DNA of 64,000 bases from Polyangiaceae bacterium (GCA_020633205.1 JACKEB010000021.1:124001-188000); one strand, 5' to 3'; numbered from the stretch's first letter, positions 16,705-25,791 are shown. Translations and numbers: made by a program. The notes: generated from the letters alone by a model not told the origin.

Positions 16705-16931
16705 GAAAGATTTGCTAGTCCGGCCGCGAGGTGTCGGCCAGGGGCGCGAAGCGGCGGGCTAGAACTGTGCGGAACCTCTGGCGGGTTAATCGGCGGAAAA
16801 AGCGCAGCGCCGGCGAGTTGCGAAGGCGCGGCAGCGATACGACCACGCTGACGCGCGCTAGTCGGCGGGAAAACGCTGTGCCTGTCTCGAGATGGTTGCC
16901 CCTCTGTCGCAGCCATTCAAGGCTTCCTGAC

Positions 16932-17864
16932 GTGGGGAGAGTTCCCAGGGTCATTCGGCATGTTGGCGTGACGGGCATCGCGTTGAGTTCGGCGTGCCTG
17001 AGCGTTGCCTGTAGCGAGGGGGACACCGCCCACAACGGGCTGGAGCTGTCCGGCGGGAGCGCTGGCGTCGCCTCGAACGGAGGAGCTGGAGGCGTTGGTG
17101 GCGCGAGCGGAAGCGGCGGTTCCAGCGGCGCAGCTGGTTCGAGCGGTATGGGAGCATCGGGTGGCGCGGGCGCAGTCGATGCCGGCACCGATGCGCCCCC
17201 AGATACGGCGCAAGCGCCATGCCCCGACGACATGCTGCTGATCGACGATCCGAGCTTGCCAGCGCCCGTGTGTATGGACCGCTACGAGGCGCCCAACGTC
17301 GAGGGCGAGCTACCCCTGGTGATGCTCAACTTCGACGAGGCAGAGGCATGGTGCGCTCGGCACGAGAAACGCCTGTGCTTCGACGACGAGTGGGCGTTTA
17401 CCTGCGGTGGGCCTGAGGGCTACAAGTATCCGTACGGAGATGTGCAGCAGCCCGGGGTGTGTAACGACGCGAAGACCTGGAAGGTGTACAACCAGACGCT
17501 GCTGAGCGGCTGGCCATATACATTCGATGGCTCGGGATACGACACACTCGACGCGCTTTTCAGCGGAGTGAGCCAGCTCTCCGCCAGCGCCAAGGCCGCA
17601 GCAGATCACGTGCGTGAACTCTATCAGGCGGAGCCCGCCGGCAGCTACGCGGCCTGCGTTGGAGTGGGCGGCGTGCGTGACCTCACTGGTAGCGTCGAAG
17701 AGTGGACGCGCCGCCGCGACGGCGGACAAAGCCAATTTCACGGCAACTTGAAGGGACGCTACTGGGCCGACACTCGCACCTGCCAGAACGACATCATCAC
17801 CCACGGTGACGGGTTCCGCTTCTACGAAATAGGCTTTCGCTGCTGTCAGGAGCCTCAACTTTGA
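16932..17864 (+). CDS. FGE/SUMF1-fold lipoprotein
   Basis: GTG 16932 is chosen because it gives a charged n-region, a hydrophobic core and a lipobox (LSVAC); the frame is open to 16731 but that part is only Arg-rich. After a Gly/Ser linker, residues about 95-310 match the formylglycine-generating enzyme-like domain: CMDRYEAP, a Glu/Trp segment EAEAWCARHEKRLCFDDEW, GPEGYKYPYGD, VRDLTGSVEEWT and the ending GFRCC. Most bacterial members with this lectin-like fold are not sulfatase activators; binding or an unknown enzyme role is more likely here. The stop overlaps the start of the SirB1 gene by 4 nt, so the two are co-translated. Confidence 0.78.
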   Translation: MGRVPRVIRHVGVTGIALSSACLSVACSEGDTAHNGLELSGGSAGVASNGGAGGVGGASGSGGSSGAAGSSGMGASGGAGAVDAGTDAPPDTAQAPCPDDMLLIDDPSLPAPVCMDRYEAPNVEGELPLVMLNFDEAEAWCARHEKRLCFDDEWAFTCGGPEGYKYPYGDVQQPGVCNDAKTWKVYNQTLLSGWPYTFDGSGYDTLDALFSGVSQLSASAKAAADHVRELYQAEPAGSYAACVGVGGVRDLTGSVEEWTRRRDGGQSQFHGNLKGRYWADTRTCQNDIITHGDGFRFYEIGFRCCQEPQL

Positions 17865-18709
17865 CTCGGGAACCTACAGCGTTGCCTCGCGGCAACTTAG
17901 ACTTCACGGAGTTCGCTGCGCGCGAGGATGAAGATCTGGATCTGCTCACAGGCGCGCTGTTGATCGCCCGCGACGCACGTCCCTCGCTTGATTTTGCTGG
18001 GGTCGAGGCGAAGCTAGACGCGCTGTCGTCACCGCTCGAAGCGCTCTCGCTCGAGCGCCTGAGCGATCAAGCGGAGGCGCTGGCCCTCGAGCTCAGCGAG
18101 CGCTACGGCTTGAGCGGCAACAAGGCGGACTACTACGATCCGGATAACTCGTTCATCGATCAGGTCCTCGAGCGCCGCGTCGGGATCCCCATCAGTCTGT
18201 CACTGGTCTACGTCGAGGTCGCACAACGCGCGGGGTTTCGCGCGAGCGGCATCGGGTTTCCGGGACATTTCCTCGTGCGTCTCGATGGCGAAGCCGAGCA
18301 CCTGATCCTCGATCCGTTCGCTGGCGGGCGCGTGCTCGACCAGCGCGACTTGGAAGCCAGGCTCGACCAAGTGGGATGGCCGCGGAAGGTCCTCCAGCAA
18401 GGCTTGCTCGACCCAAGTCCGCTGCGTTTGATTCTGGCCCGCATGCTCACGAACCTGCGCAGCATCTACTTGAAGCGTGGAGAGCTTCCGCGGCTGTTGG
18501 TCGTGCTCGATCGCTTGGTTGCGTTGATCCCAGCTTCCAAGGAGGCCTTGCGAGATCGCGGGATCTTGAACGCCGAGCTGGGCGCGCCGGAAGCGGCTCG
18601 CGCGGACCTCAACGAGTACCTCGAGCGTTGGCCCAATGCGGACGACGGCGAGGCTGTTCGTCGCGTGCTCAATCGCCTGGGCAAGCTCAACACCCGCGAT
18701 CTGAATTAG
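17861..18709 (+). CDS. SirB1-family transglutaminase-like/TPR protein
   Basis: Starts at TTG 17861, overlapping the previous stop (TTGA). Residues 85-135 carry the SirB1 core: NKADYYDPDNSFIDQVLERR, GIPISLSLVYVEVAQRAG and GIGFPGHFLVR. Then come DPFAGG and a TPR-like helical C-terminal part (residues about 185-282). The family has a transglutaminase-like fold often lacking a catalytic Cys; in this copy I see no Cys at all, so an enzyme role is doubtful. It is probably cytoplasmic. The molecular role is unknown in general. Translational coupling to a secreted FGE-like protein is unusual. Confidence 0.85.
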   Translation: MTREPTALPRGNLDFTEFAAREDEDLDLLTGALLIARDARPSLDFAGVEAKLDALSSPLEALSLERLSDQAEALALELSERYGLSGNKADYYDPDNSFIDQVLERRVGIPISLSLVYVEVAQRAGFRASGIGFPGHFLVRLDGEAEHLILDPFAGGRVLDQRDLEARLDQVGWPRKVLQQGLLDPSPLRLILARMLTNLRSIYLKRGELPRLLVVLDRLVALIPASKEALRDRGILNAELGAPEAARADLNEYLERWPNADDGEAVRRVLNRLGKLNTRDLN

Positions 18710-18856
18710 TGTCCTAGTGAGGCGAATCTGTGATTCGCCGAACAAATCAACGCAGCGTTTCCTCGTCTCAAAAGTAGCGCGAAGGCGTAAAACTCGAGCG
18801 CCCACACTCTGAGGGGGCGGGCGAGTTTTGCAGCGAACTACGGAGACAGGACACTA
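18707..18856. repeat. Structured intergenic element with 9-bp inverted ends (MITE-like)
   Basis: TAGTGTCCT at 18707-18715 (overlapping the SirB1 stop) is repeated inverted as AGGACACTA at 18848-18856. Inside are a 7-bp hairpin (18721-18739, shared with 49033-49051) and a longer imperfect hairpin at 18789-18829 (AAAACTCG ... CGAGTTTT). There is no coding capacity. It could be a small non-autonomous element or a transcript 3' end. It lies in the 281-nt gap before the pseudo-caspase gene. Confidence 0.4.
18718..18750. repeat. Dispersed hairpin repeat, copy 1
   Basis: TGAGGCGAATCTGTGATTCG followed by CCGAACAAATCA. The stem GGCGAAT / ATTCGCC has loop CTGTG. Copy 2 is at 49030-49061 and has a compensatory A-T to G-C change in the stem. 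Confidence 0.7.
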
Positions 18857-18990
18857 GCAGCGAATCTTTGTAGCAATCGTGTACTCCGTTCGAGAAGCGG
18901 GAGGCGCGGGGCAGCTTGTGGTACTTGCATCGCCCCTCCCGGTCGGCGCAATCGAACCCTCCGGCGCCGGCCCTTTTGCACGGGCTAATC

Positions 18991-21852
18991 ATGCGACTCG
19001 CCGTCATCCTCGCTTCCAACTACGACCAAAACCCTCGCGCTACACCTCGACCCGGCTGCGCCCTCGATGGGGACTTGATGGAGGATCGCCTCGCGGAGCC
19101 TGATGCGCGCTTCGCGCTGGAGCGGGTGATTCCGCGGCGCAAGCTCAAGGGGCGGCTCGAGCGAGCCTTCGCTGGAACGGAGCAAGGCGACACCTTGCTT
19201 TACTTCTCTGGCTACGCCCGGCTGAGTGAGGGTGATGCCAAGTTGGTCTTGGATGACCCTCGCGGAGGCGTGTTCTCCGTCGGGAAGCTGAGCGAGGTGC
19301 TGGCGGCGCGCGCCGGCGGTCGCCTCGTGGTGTTCGAGCTAGTCTACGAAGAAGACGACGAGAATCCGACGCTCGGGATCGATCTGGTCGATGCCGTGCG
19401 GCAAAACCTGGCAGAAGCTCCGGACGTCAGCCTGTTGATCTCAGCGCGACCGGCCGTTGCGGGACCCCCTCAACCCAGTCTACTCACCCGGCTCTTCTTG
19501 CTCACCCTGGAGCGGGCGGAGAGCGAACGTCGGGCTCTCGACGCAAAGTCGCTTTATGACCGCATGCGAGAGGATCCCGCATTCGCGGAGCTCAAGGTCG
19601 TCGGCTTCTTCCCCGCGCGAGAACACGTCCTTCAGGTCTTGCTGGAGCCGCGGAACTCGGAACGACCGCCAGCCAGCGCTGGCGATCTCGCTCCCATCAG
19701 TGAGGCGCCCAAGAGCTCCGGCCGCCTCGGCAAGCCGCCCCCCAAGCCGACGGGACGCAGCAACCCGAACATGCAAGCCGTCTCGCCGCCTAGCTCCCAG
19801 AGGCCGCAGTCCATACCGCCAAGCTCGGGGCGCCCACAGTCCATGCCACCCTCGTCCGCTCCGCTCTCGGTGCGCCCCAGTGCGCCACCGCCCCCGGACC
19901 CCGCCGAGCTTCTTGCCGCAGGGCAATACGACGCCGCGCTCGTCGAATACAAGAAGCAGCTGCTGAAGCTCGGTAGCAAGCGGGGACCGGATCATGCTCA
20001 GGTCTACCTGGGTATGGCGCGAGCGAAGGCTGGACAAGGCAAGGCCGAGGAGGCGCTGCACAACTACGATAAGGCGCTCACCATCACGCCGCTGGACGCA
20101 GTGGCGTTCTCCGAGGCGAAGGCGTTGGTGCTCGCGGGGGGAGATATCCAACGTCTGAGCGACTGGGTGCGGCGCCGGGCGGAGCAGACCGACGACCCTC
20201 ACGTGAAGAGCATGAGCCTCGTGGAGCTCGGTAAGATCTGGCTCGAGCATCAGGACCCGCGCAAGGCCGTCACCGCCCTGGAGTCAGCGTGCGCGGCCGA
20301 CGCCGCCAACGCTTCCGCTTATCTGGAGCTGGCGTCCGCTTTCAGTCAGCTCGAGAGACCCGCCCAGGCGATTCGTGCGCTGACTACGGCGGGCGAGGTA
20401 ACTCTCGACCACGAGGAGCAAGCGCGCATCTGGATCCGTGCGGCAAAGCTCGCAGACTCCGAGCTCGAGGGTGGGGAAGAGGTGCTCGAGTTGTGCGGGC
20501 GCGCGCTGGAGGCGGACCCAGCTGCCCTCGAGGCGCTGGAACTCATGAGCAAGGTGTTGGCCGGCAGACGGCGCTTCGGCGACCTGGCGAAGGCGTATGA
20601 AGCCAGCCTCGAGCGCATGCCTCGGGGCCCGGTCAGCTTCGAGCTGGCGAAGCGTTTGGGCCTCTTGTATCGCGACGAGCTGGACGAGCTCGAGGGCGCG
20701 AAACGAAGCTTTCAGCGCGCCCTCGAGTGCGACCCGACGGCGCTCGACCTGTACTATTTCGTCAGCGAACTCTACGAAGCGGAGCAGCAATACGTGCCGG
20801 CGGCCCGCCAGTTTCAGATTGCCGCACGGCATCACCCTCGCAATGCCGATGTGTATCGTCGGGCGTTGTGGCTATTCGAGAAGGCTGAGGATGTCGACGC
20901 CGCATGGAACGCAGCCATCGCCCTCGAGACGCTAGGTGAAGCGGACATCAACGAGTCGTTGCTCGCGACCGAGCACCGCCCCGACGGCGCGATCACGCCG
21001 AGCCGTGGATTGACGCCGGCCCGCTGGCAGAGCACGGCGCTAGGCTCCGCGAATGTAGGGGAGGCCCAAACGAAGCTCGATGCCGTCTTCGCACGGCTCG
21101 AATCGGCCGCTCTCCGGCTAGCGACCGAGCACAGCATGCGTATGCCGTGGCTCGATGGCGCTACCAAGCAGGATCCAGAGAGCACGGCCACGCTGGTGCG
21201 GGCGCTTGGCTGGGCCTCCCGCTTGCTGGGTGTGGACGCACCGGAACTTTGGATCCGCACGGATTGGCAACAGAGCTTCGGCTCGGAGATTGGCGTGCGC
21301 ATCCTACCGAGCGCCAAGGGCGTGGAAGGTGCCCTCGGACAGCCCCGGGTCTTGGCCGCTCAAAAGCTGGGCTCCGGACTCGGTCCCGCTGAACTCGGCT
21401 TCGTCTGGGGTCGCACCCTGGCGGGTCTCGTGAGTCCGTTCGAACTGGCGGAGGTCTATGCCAGCGACGCTGAGCTGGCTCACCTGCTGTTGGCTGGGCT
21501 GAACCTCGGCGGCGCGACGGGCATCGACGTCGATGACCAAACAGAGGCCTTCGCTGAGCGTCTGGAGGAGCTGCTCGACGATGACGGCATGGCGGACTTG
21601 GAAGCCGCCGTAGCGGAGCTGCCGATCAAGCAGGTGAGCCGTCTGCTCGCCGAGTGGCGGCGGCGCTTGGCGTTTGGGCGAAGCCGGGTTGGGCTGTTGC
21701 TCGGCGGAGATCTCGAAACGATTCAGGGCCTGGTGGAGCGGCTCCCGCTGCCCGGGGCGTCCAGCGAAGAGATCTTGGACGACCTCAGGGCGTTCTCCAT
21801 TTCAGAGCCCTACCTGAGCTTGCGTCAGGACTTGGGTATCGCAGTGGCGTGA
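18991..21852 (+). CDS. Pseudo-caspase (C14 fold)/TPR protein, catalytic dyad lost
   Basis: 953 residues from ATG 18991. The first about 210 residues follow the caspase-like C14 pattern: LAVILASNYD in strand 1, then DTLLYFSGYARL (near residue 70) where active members have YFSGHG, then GRLVVFELVYEEDD (near 115) where active members have LDACHSG. Both His and Cys are thus replaced. Residues 225-305 are a Pro/Ser-rich linker (PPSSGRPQSMPPSS). Residues about 310-640 are TPR-like helices (YDAALVEYKKQLLKLGS, EEALHNYDKALTI). A helical domain of about 270 residues ends the protein. No signal peptide. Probably a cytoplasmic scaffold; the function is unknown. The fold assignment rests on pattern only. 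Confidence 0.7.
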   Translation: MRLAVILASNYDQNPRATPRPGCALDGDLMEDRLAEPDARFALERVIPRRKLKGRLERAFAGTEQGDTLLYFSGYARLSEGDAKLVLDDPRGGVFSVGKLSEVLAARAGGRLVVFELVYEEDDENPTLGIDLVDAVRQNLAEAPDVSLLISARPAVAGPPQPSLLTRLFLLTLERAESERRALDAKSLYDRMREDPAFAELKVVGFFPAREHVLQVLLEPRNSERPPASAGDLAPISEAPKSSGRLGKPPPKPTGRSNPNMQAVSPPSSQRPQSIPPSSGRPQSMPPSSAPLSVRPSAPPPPDPAELLAAGQYDAALVEYKKQLLKLGSKRGPDHAQVYLGMARAKAGQGKAEEALHNYDKALTITPLDAVAFSEAKALVLAGGDIQRLSDWVRRRAEQTDDPHVKSMSLVELGKIWLEHQDPRKAVTALESACAADAANASAYLELASAFSQLERPAQAIRALTTAGEVTLDHEEQARIWIRAAKLADSELEGGEEVLELCGRALEADPAALEALELMSKVLAGRRRFGDLAKAYEASLERMPRGPVSFELAKRLGLLYRDELDELEGAKRSFQRALECDPTALDLYYFVSELYEAEQQYVPAARQFQIAARHHPRNADVYRRALWLFEKAEDVDAAWNAAIALETLGEADINESLLATEHRPDGAITPSRGLTPARWQSTALGSANVGEAQTKLDAVFARLESAALRLATEHSMRMPWLDGATKQDPESTATLVRALGWASRLLGVDAPELWIRTDWQQSFGSEIGVRILPSAKGVEGALGQPRVLAAQKLGSGLGPAELGFVWGRTLAGLVSPFELAEVYASDAELAHLLLAGLNLGGATGIDVDDQTEAFAERLEELLDDDGMADLEAAVAELPIKQVSRLLAEWRRRLAFGRSRVGLLLGGDLETIQGLVERLPLPGASSEEILDDLRAFSISEPYLSLRQDLGIAVA

Positions 21853-21873
21853 ACCGCCCCTCTTACTCGAGCG

Positions 21874-22179
21874 TCAGTGCGTGGCGGGCGACATGTTCTG
21901 GCACTCGTAGGCGCCGAGCAGCACGAACTGGCGCGCGCACTTGATTTCGATCAGCCGCTGGCTCTGGCGAGACTCCTGAAAGCCGTAACTCTGGGAGAAC
22001 GGCGTGCGCTCCTCTTTGACGACGTGCACGGTGCAACCGGGCTTGCCGCAAACGAGCTCCATCGCCTGCTGCTTGACCGCGCTGTTGTCACCAAAGACAT
22101 TGAGCATGCCGAGCACGGTCACGCCGATCACCAGCGCAAGAAATACCATGCGGAATATGACGCGGGCGCGGCTACTCAT
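21874..22179 (-). CDS. Small membrane-anchored hypothetical protein
   Basis: 101 residues with an N-terminal membrane segment (VIFRMVFLALVIGVTVLGML) and a short outside part with four Cys (CGKPGC, KCARQF, YECQN) that could form two disulphides. Not recognised. It starts 8 nt after the stop of the methyltransferase gene on the same strand, so the two form one transcript. Its stop is 21 nt from the convergent pseudo-caspase gene's stop. Confidence 0.65.
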   Translation of the reverse strand: MSSRARVIFRMVFLALVIGVTVLGMLNVFGDNSAVKQQAMELVCGKPGCTVHVVKEERTPFSQSYGFQESRQSQRLIEIKCARQFVLLGAYECQNMSPATH

Positions 22180-22187
22180 GCTTCAGG

Positions 22188-22790
22188 CTACTTGGTGGTG
22201 GCGCACATCTCGAGCTCGAAGAAGGGCCACGCGATGTCCTTGGGCCAGTACAGACCGCAACCGACGTGGACCAAGTGCTTCTGCAGGATGCCGCGGTAGT
22301 AGGAGCCGTTGCGGATGTAGATGTCGCTGTCGGTGCGATCCTTGTCGCACTGCTCTCGGAGGTCAGCGCGAGTGGTGATCTCGAGGTAGATCAAACCGCC
22401 GGCCATGGCGGCCAAGTTCGCGATCGCCGGGGCAACGTCGGGATCCGGGAGGTACTGCAGGACGCCTTGGCAGATGACCAAGTCGTGGCGCTTGCGGTCG
22501 CGCCAACGGGCGATGTCCCGGTTCTGCCAGCCGTGCTTCTTGCACATTGCCTGGCTCACCTCGGTACCGATGTATTTGATGCCCTTCTTGTTCTTCTCGA
22601 TCCACTGCTTCCAGTGGCCAACCCCTGCGCCGACATCCAGCACCGACTTGACCTTGAGGTTGTTGTAGTCAGCGAACGAAAACACGAAACTCGCCAAGTT
22701 GGCGTGCTCCTCCGCTGAGACGACGCGCGTCTTCGGATCCTCGTAGAAGCGATGGTAGTACGCTTCGTCGAAGCGACGGAATTGGTCCAT
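22188..22790 (-). CDS. Class I SAM-dependent methyltransferase
   Basis: 200 residues. Motif I is VKSVLDVGAGVGHWKQWI (near residue 40), an acidic residue ends strand 2 (YIGTEVS), and a motif-IV-like segment HDLVICQGVLQYLPD is present, with GGLIYLEITT at strand 5. This is the Methyltransf_25/11 type with a compact fold. ATG 22790 follows a normal spacing; no signal peptide. The substrate cannot be read from the sequence. It is co-transcribed with the small membrane protein downstream. Confidence 0.85.
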   Translation of the reverse strand: MDQFRRFDEAYYHRFYEDPKTRVVSAEEHANLASFVFSFADYNNLKVKSVLDVGAGVGHWKQWIEKNKKGIKYIGTEVSQAMCKKHGWQNRDIARWRDRKRHDLVICQGVLQYLPDPDVAPAIANLAAMAGGLIYLEITTRADLREQCDKDRTDSDIYIRNGSYYRGILQKHLVHVGCGLYWPKDIAWPFFELEMCATTK

Positions 22791-22934
22791 GGGCTTAGTC
22801 TAGCCCGACCAAGTGGCCATTCTTCTACCCCCGAAAGCCAAAAAAGCGCCGCCGCGAAAGGCCCGGTGTACATTGCCAAGACCTTGCGCGGCGGAAACGC
22901 TCGCGGGAGCCGCCGAGCGGGAACAGCCGGGCGC

Positions 22935-24371
22935 TCAGAACTTGTAGTCGGCGTTGAGGTTGAGCACACCAATCGCCTGGCTGTACTTGCCGCCTGCGTC
23001 GGGGCCCTTCGACGGCGGACTCTTCCCAGCGAGCACCGACTTGCCCGTGGTGTCGCGAGAGAAGTAGATGACCTGGGTGTAGGACGTGGCGATCGCGAAG
23101 TCGTCGTTCACGTTGAAGCGTACGCCAACCACCGGGGTGAGCGCGTCGAAGTCCATCAGCGCCGGCTCGAGGTACTCGTCAGGGATCGCGTTGGACGCAT
23201 AGCCAATCCCGCCAAAGAGCTCAGGGCCGCTACCTTGATCGAGGAAGTAGCTCGCGCCGGCACGCACGCCCCAGGTGTCCTTCCAGTGGCGGGGCTGGTT
23301 GACGGTGCCCACGCCGTTCGCGTCCGTTCCGTCTTCCTGAATATCGCAGGTCCCGCCGGGAGCGACGACGCAGTGGTCCTTGAGTGCGCTCCAGGTCTGG
23401 TAGTCCACGAAGAAGCGCAGCGCTACCGTCTCGTCGAGTTTGTGTTCGATACCACCGCGGAAAACATTCGGTAGGTTGCCGGTGAAGTCCGTGTCACCGC
23501 TGCTGCCGCCCGCCTGCGCGTCTTCTGGGCCGTAGACGTTGGTCAGCGTGCCCTCGAAGCGCATCTTGCCGTTGATGTTCGGTGCCGACTGCCAGGAGAG
23601 CCCAATCGCCGTCTGGTCGTTGGGGGCCCAGCGCGCGCCAACACCAATCGACCAATCCAAGCTCGTCGCGTCGAGGTAGGTACGGCCTTCACGCTGGATG
23701 TTGTCGCTGCCGTCCGCGTTTCGCGCACGTAGGGTCTGCACGAGGCTAATCAGCGCGTTGCCCGCGACGCCGATTGATAGCCCGGCGTCAGGGAAATTGT
23801 AGCCGACTCCCAGGCTCAGATACGAAGTGCGCAGCTGACCGTCGATCGTGTACCAACGTTGACCGCCATCGTAGAGGCCCTGATACTTGGGGTCGTTCTC
23901 GAACTTGTCGTTCTTGCCCCACTTGGCTGCGCCGCCGAAGGGCGTGAAGAAGCCGAGGGCGAGACCGAGATCACCCAGCTTGGTGGTGACGAAGGCTGAC
24001 GGAGAAGGGATCACGTTGAACAACGTGGCCTTCTGGGTGTTGGCCTCGCGAGCGGTGTCTGGGTCCGTTGCGCCCGTTTGCTCCGAGTAGTCCGTTGGCG
24101 CGACCGTGTGCTGATAGCTTGCGGAGCGCCAAGCGGCGGTGATGTCGATGAACACGTGGGTGCCGTCGCTCGCAGCGAAGCCACCCGGGTTGTAATAGAG
24201 GCTGGTGCCGTTCGTGGTCATTGGGGTGCCGTGCTCACCACCGAAGCGCGCGACCGAGAAACCGGAAGCGTGGGCGGCCCCAGTGCTGAGCAGCACTCCG
24301 CTCGCGAGTGCCACCGCCGCGCCTCCCTTGAGGCACTTGCTCCGCCAACCCTGTCCCCGTCGCTGACTCAT
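22935..24371 (-). CDS. FadL/OmpP1/TodX-type outer-membrane transporter
   Basis: From ATG 24371 there is a signal peptide ending GAAHA (about residue 36). The mature part begins SGFSVARFGGEHGTP and has NGTSLYYNPGGFAASDG, the conserved N-terminal region of the FadL family. Beta-strand repeats follow, with GVGYNFPDAGLSIGVAGNAL, RWAPNDQTAIGLSWQS and a C-terminal LNLNADYKF ending in Phe. Length 478 aa, normal for the family. It should carry long-chain fatty acids or other hydrophobic compounds across the outer membrane. The frame extends to 24623, but without protein-like sequence. An AAAGGG purine run precedes the start. Confidence 0.88.
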   Translation of the reverse strand: MSQRRGQGWRSKCLKGGAAVALASGVLLSTGAAHASGFSVARFGGEHGTPMTTNGTSLYYNPGGFAASDGTHVFIDITAAWRSASYQHTVAPTDYSEQTGATDPDTAREANTQKATLFNVIPSPSAFVTTKLGDLGLALGFFTPFGGAAKWGKNDKFENDPKYQGLYDGGQRWYTIDGQLRTSYLSLGVGYNFPDAGLSIGVAGNALISLVQTLRARNADGSDNIQREGRTYLDATSLDWSIGVGARWAPNDQTAIGLSWQSAPNINGKMRFEGTLTNVYGPEDAQAGGSSGDTDFTGNLPNVFRGGIEHKLDETVALRFFVDYQTWSALKDHCVVAPGGTCDIQEDGTDANGVGTVNQPRHWKDTWGVRAGASYFLDQGSGPELFGGIGYASNAIPDEYLEPALMDFDALTPVVGVRFNVNDDFAIATSYTQVIYFSRDTTGKSVLAGKSPPSKGPDAGGKYSQAIGVLNLNADYKF

Positions 24372-24663
24372 GCTGTCGACCCTTTCCAGACGGCTTTTGA
24401 TGTGCCTCGGATGTCCACGGTGTCCCGTTTGGTGGTGCGCGCTTCCCGCGCAATAGTGGGGTACCGATGGACTCGAACGATGCGGTCCTTGCCTCCAACC
24501 CGGCGCGGACTGAGGAGCAGCTCCAGTTGCAGAACTACTCGCAATGACTCTTTTACCTAGATGTCGCGGAAACCTCCATGGGGTTTCGCCCGCGCAGCCC
24601 TGGAGAGTCAGCGGTCGCATCACGGGACTTCAACTCAGGGTCGCAGTCTGGCAGAGTCGGCGT

Positions 24664-25395
24664 GTGAGACGTCTCGTTAGGGGTTCGGTGGTTGCGCTGC
24701 TCACCGTGGCAGGTGCGCTCTTGGCGGTGAGTTGTGCTGATCCCGAAGGGGAGCTTCAGGCGTTCGCCGAACGCTGCACCGATCAGATCAACAAGGGCGA
24801 CTTCGCGGGAGGCACCACCTGCGATCCCGTCAAAGGCGCGTGCGACTTCACCTGTGACAACCCCATGTCCGGGGTGGTGGACGGCACGTACTTCTTCACC
24901 CTGTCCGCCTCGATCGCTGACGATATTCCGCTGGTATTCCTCACCACGGTGACCACCGAGGACAGCGGAGGCGGCGCGTTGAGCATGACGTGGGAGATGC
25001 AGCCGCTGAACAAGGACGACCGCAAGACACCGGTCGGCTCGCCTCTGACGGTCGGTCCGTTCCCCATCAGCGGCGGTTCGATGTCCTACATCGCGAGCAT
25101 CCTTGCGGTAGACGGCGCTGCCAACCCCATCAGCGGCAGTCCGATCGAGGCGAACGATCTCACCATCCTGTCTTGCCCCGCGGAGACGCGCGCCGAGCCC
25201 GGCGGCTTCTGCGAGATGGCAGACTTCTACTGCGGTACCATTCCTGTGGGCGCCGTGAGCAAGCCTGCTGCGCTGGACATCGGTGGCTCCACCTGGACCA
25301 TGGTCCGCGTGAGTGGCACGGGCACGGATGACTACCCGGAGCCGCCTCCGATCAACTGCGCGAAGGACCCGGCCAAGTCGGTGAATGACCTATGA
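24664..25395 (+). CDS. Hypothetical Cys-containing lipoprotein
   Basis: GTG 24664 gives VRRLVRGSVVALLTVAGALL followed by AVSC (lipobox Cys24). The mature part has about ten Cys in pairs (CTDQINKGDF ... CDPVKGACDFTC, CPAETRAEPGGFC, YCGT) and is otherwise beta-rich. It is not recognised. Its stop overlaps the TerB gene start by 4 nt (ATGA), and two FKBP lipoprotein genes follow on the same strand, so it is the first gene of a four-gene operon. It diverges from fadL over a 292-nt gap. Confidence 0.7.
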   Translation: MRRLVRGSVVALLTVAGALLAVSCADPEGELQAFAERCTDQINKGDFAGGTTCDPVKGACDFTCDNPMSGVVDGTYFFTLSASIADDIPLVFLTTVTTEDSGGGALSMTWEMQPLNKDDRKTPVGSPLTVGPFPISGGSMSYIASILAVDGAANPISGSPIEANDLTILSCPAETRAEPGGFCEMADFYCGTIPVGAVSKPAALDIGGSTWTMVRVSGTGTDDYPEPPPINCAKDPAKSVNDL

Positions 25396-25790
25396 CTCCC
25401 GAAGAGAAGAACATCGTTCGTTCCCTGATCGCCGTGGCGTGGGCCGATGGTGAGGTCGCGGCGCCCGAGGAAGGCGTGATTGACGGCTTTCTCGGCTTGT
25501 ATGACGCCAGTGACGAAGAAGAGGCGGAGCTGAAAGAGTTCGCCAAGGAGCGCAAGACCCTCGACGACGTGCCCTTTGATGAGCTGGACGACGAGGGCAA
25601 GGAAATCCTGCTGAGCAACGCCGCGCTCTTGAGCGCTGCGGACGGCAAGACCTCCGAGAGCGAGCAGAAGTTGCTCGACGAGCTGGTCAAGCGACTGAAG
25701 CTCAACGAGGCTGAGGCGAAGCGCATCATCGCGAGTGCCCGGGATGGCGCCATCGCAGTGGGCAACCGGCTGCTCGAAGACGCCGACTGA
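25392..25790 (+). CDS. TerB-like (tellurite-resistance family) protein
   Basis: 132 residues, all-helical, acidic. The first half has IVRSLIAVAWADGEVAAPEE and the second half NAALLSAADGKTSESEQKLL, which are the paired AxADGxxxxxE motifs of TerB/DjlA-N domains. These conserved Asp/Glu residues bind metal in the family. It is probably cytoplasmic. Despite the family name, tellurite resistance is not implied because no other ter genes are present. Translation is coupled to the lipoprotein gene before it, and the next start (TTG 25792) follows its stop by one base. Confidence 0.8.
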   Translation: MTPEEKNIVRSLIAVAWADGEVAAPEEGVIDGFLGLYDASDEEEAELKEFAKERKTLDDVPFDELDDEGKEILLSNAALLSAADGKTSESEQKLLDELVKRLKLNEAEAKRIIASARDGAIAVGNRLLEDAD

Positions 25791-25791
25791 G

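Noticed and set aside
16932..17864. Active formylglycine-generating enzyme for sulfatases
   Set aside because: There is no sulfatase gene nearby and no clear active-site Cys pair of FGE; it is a secreted lipoprotein of the FGE-fold group.
24455..24520. tRNA-like segment (GGTACCGATGGACTCGAAC)
   Set aside because: No acceptor stem or anticodon arm can be drawn on either strand.
25392..25790. Tellurite resistance function
   Set aside because: Only a TerB-like domain is present, with no terC, terD or other partner; the operon points elsewhere.
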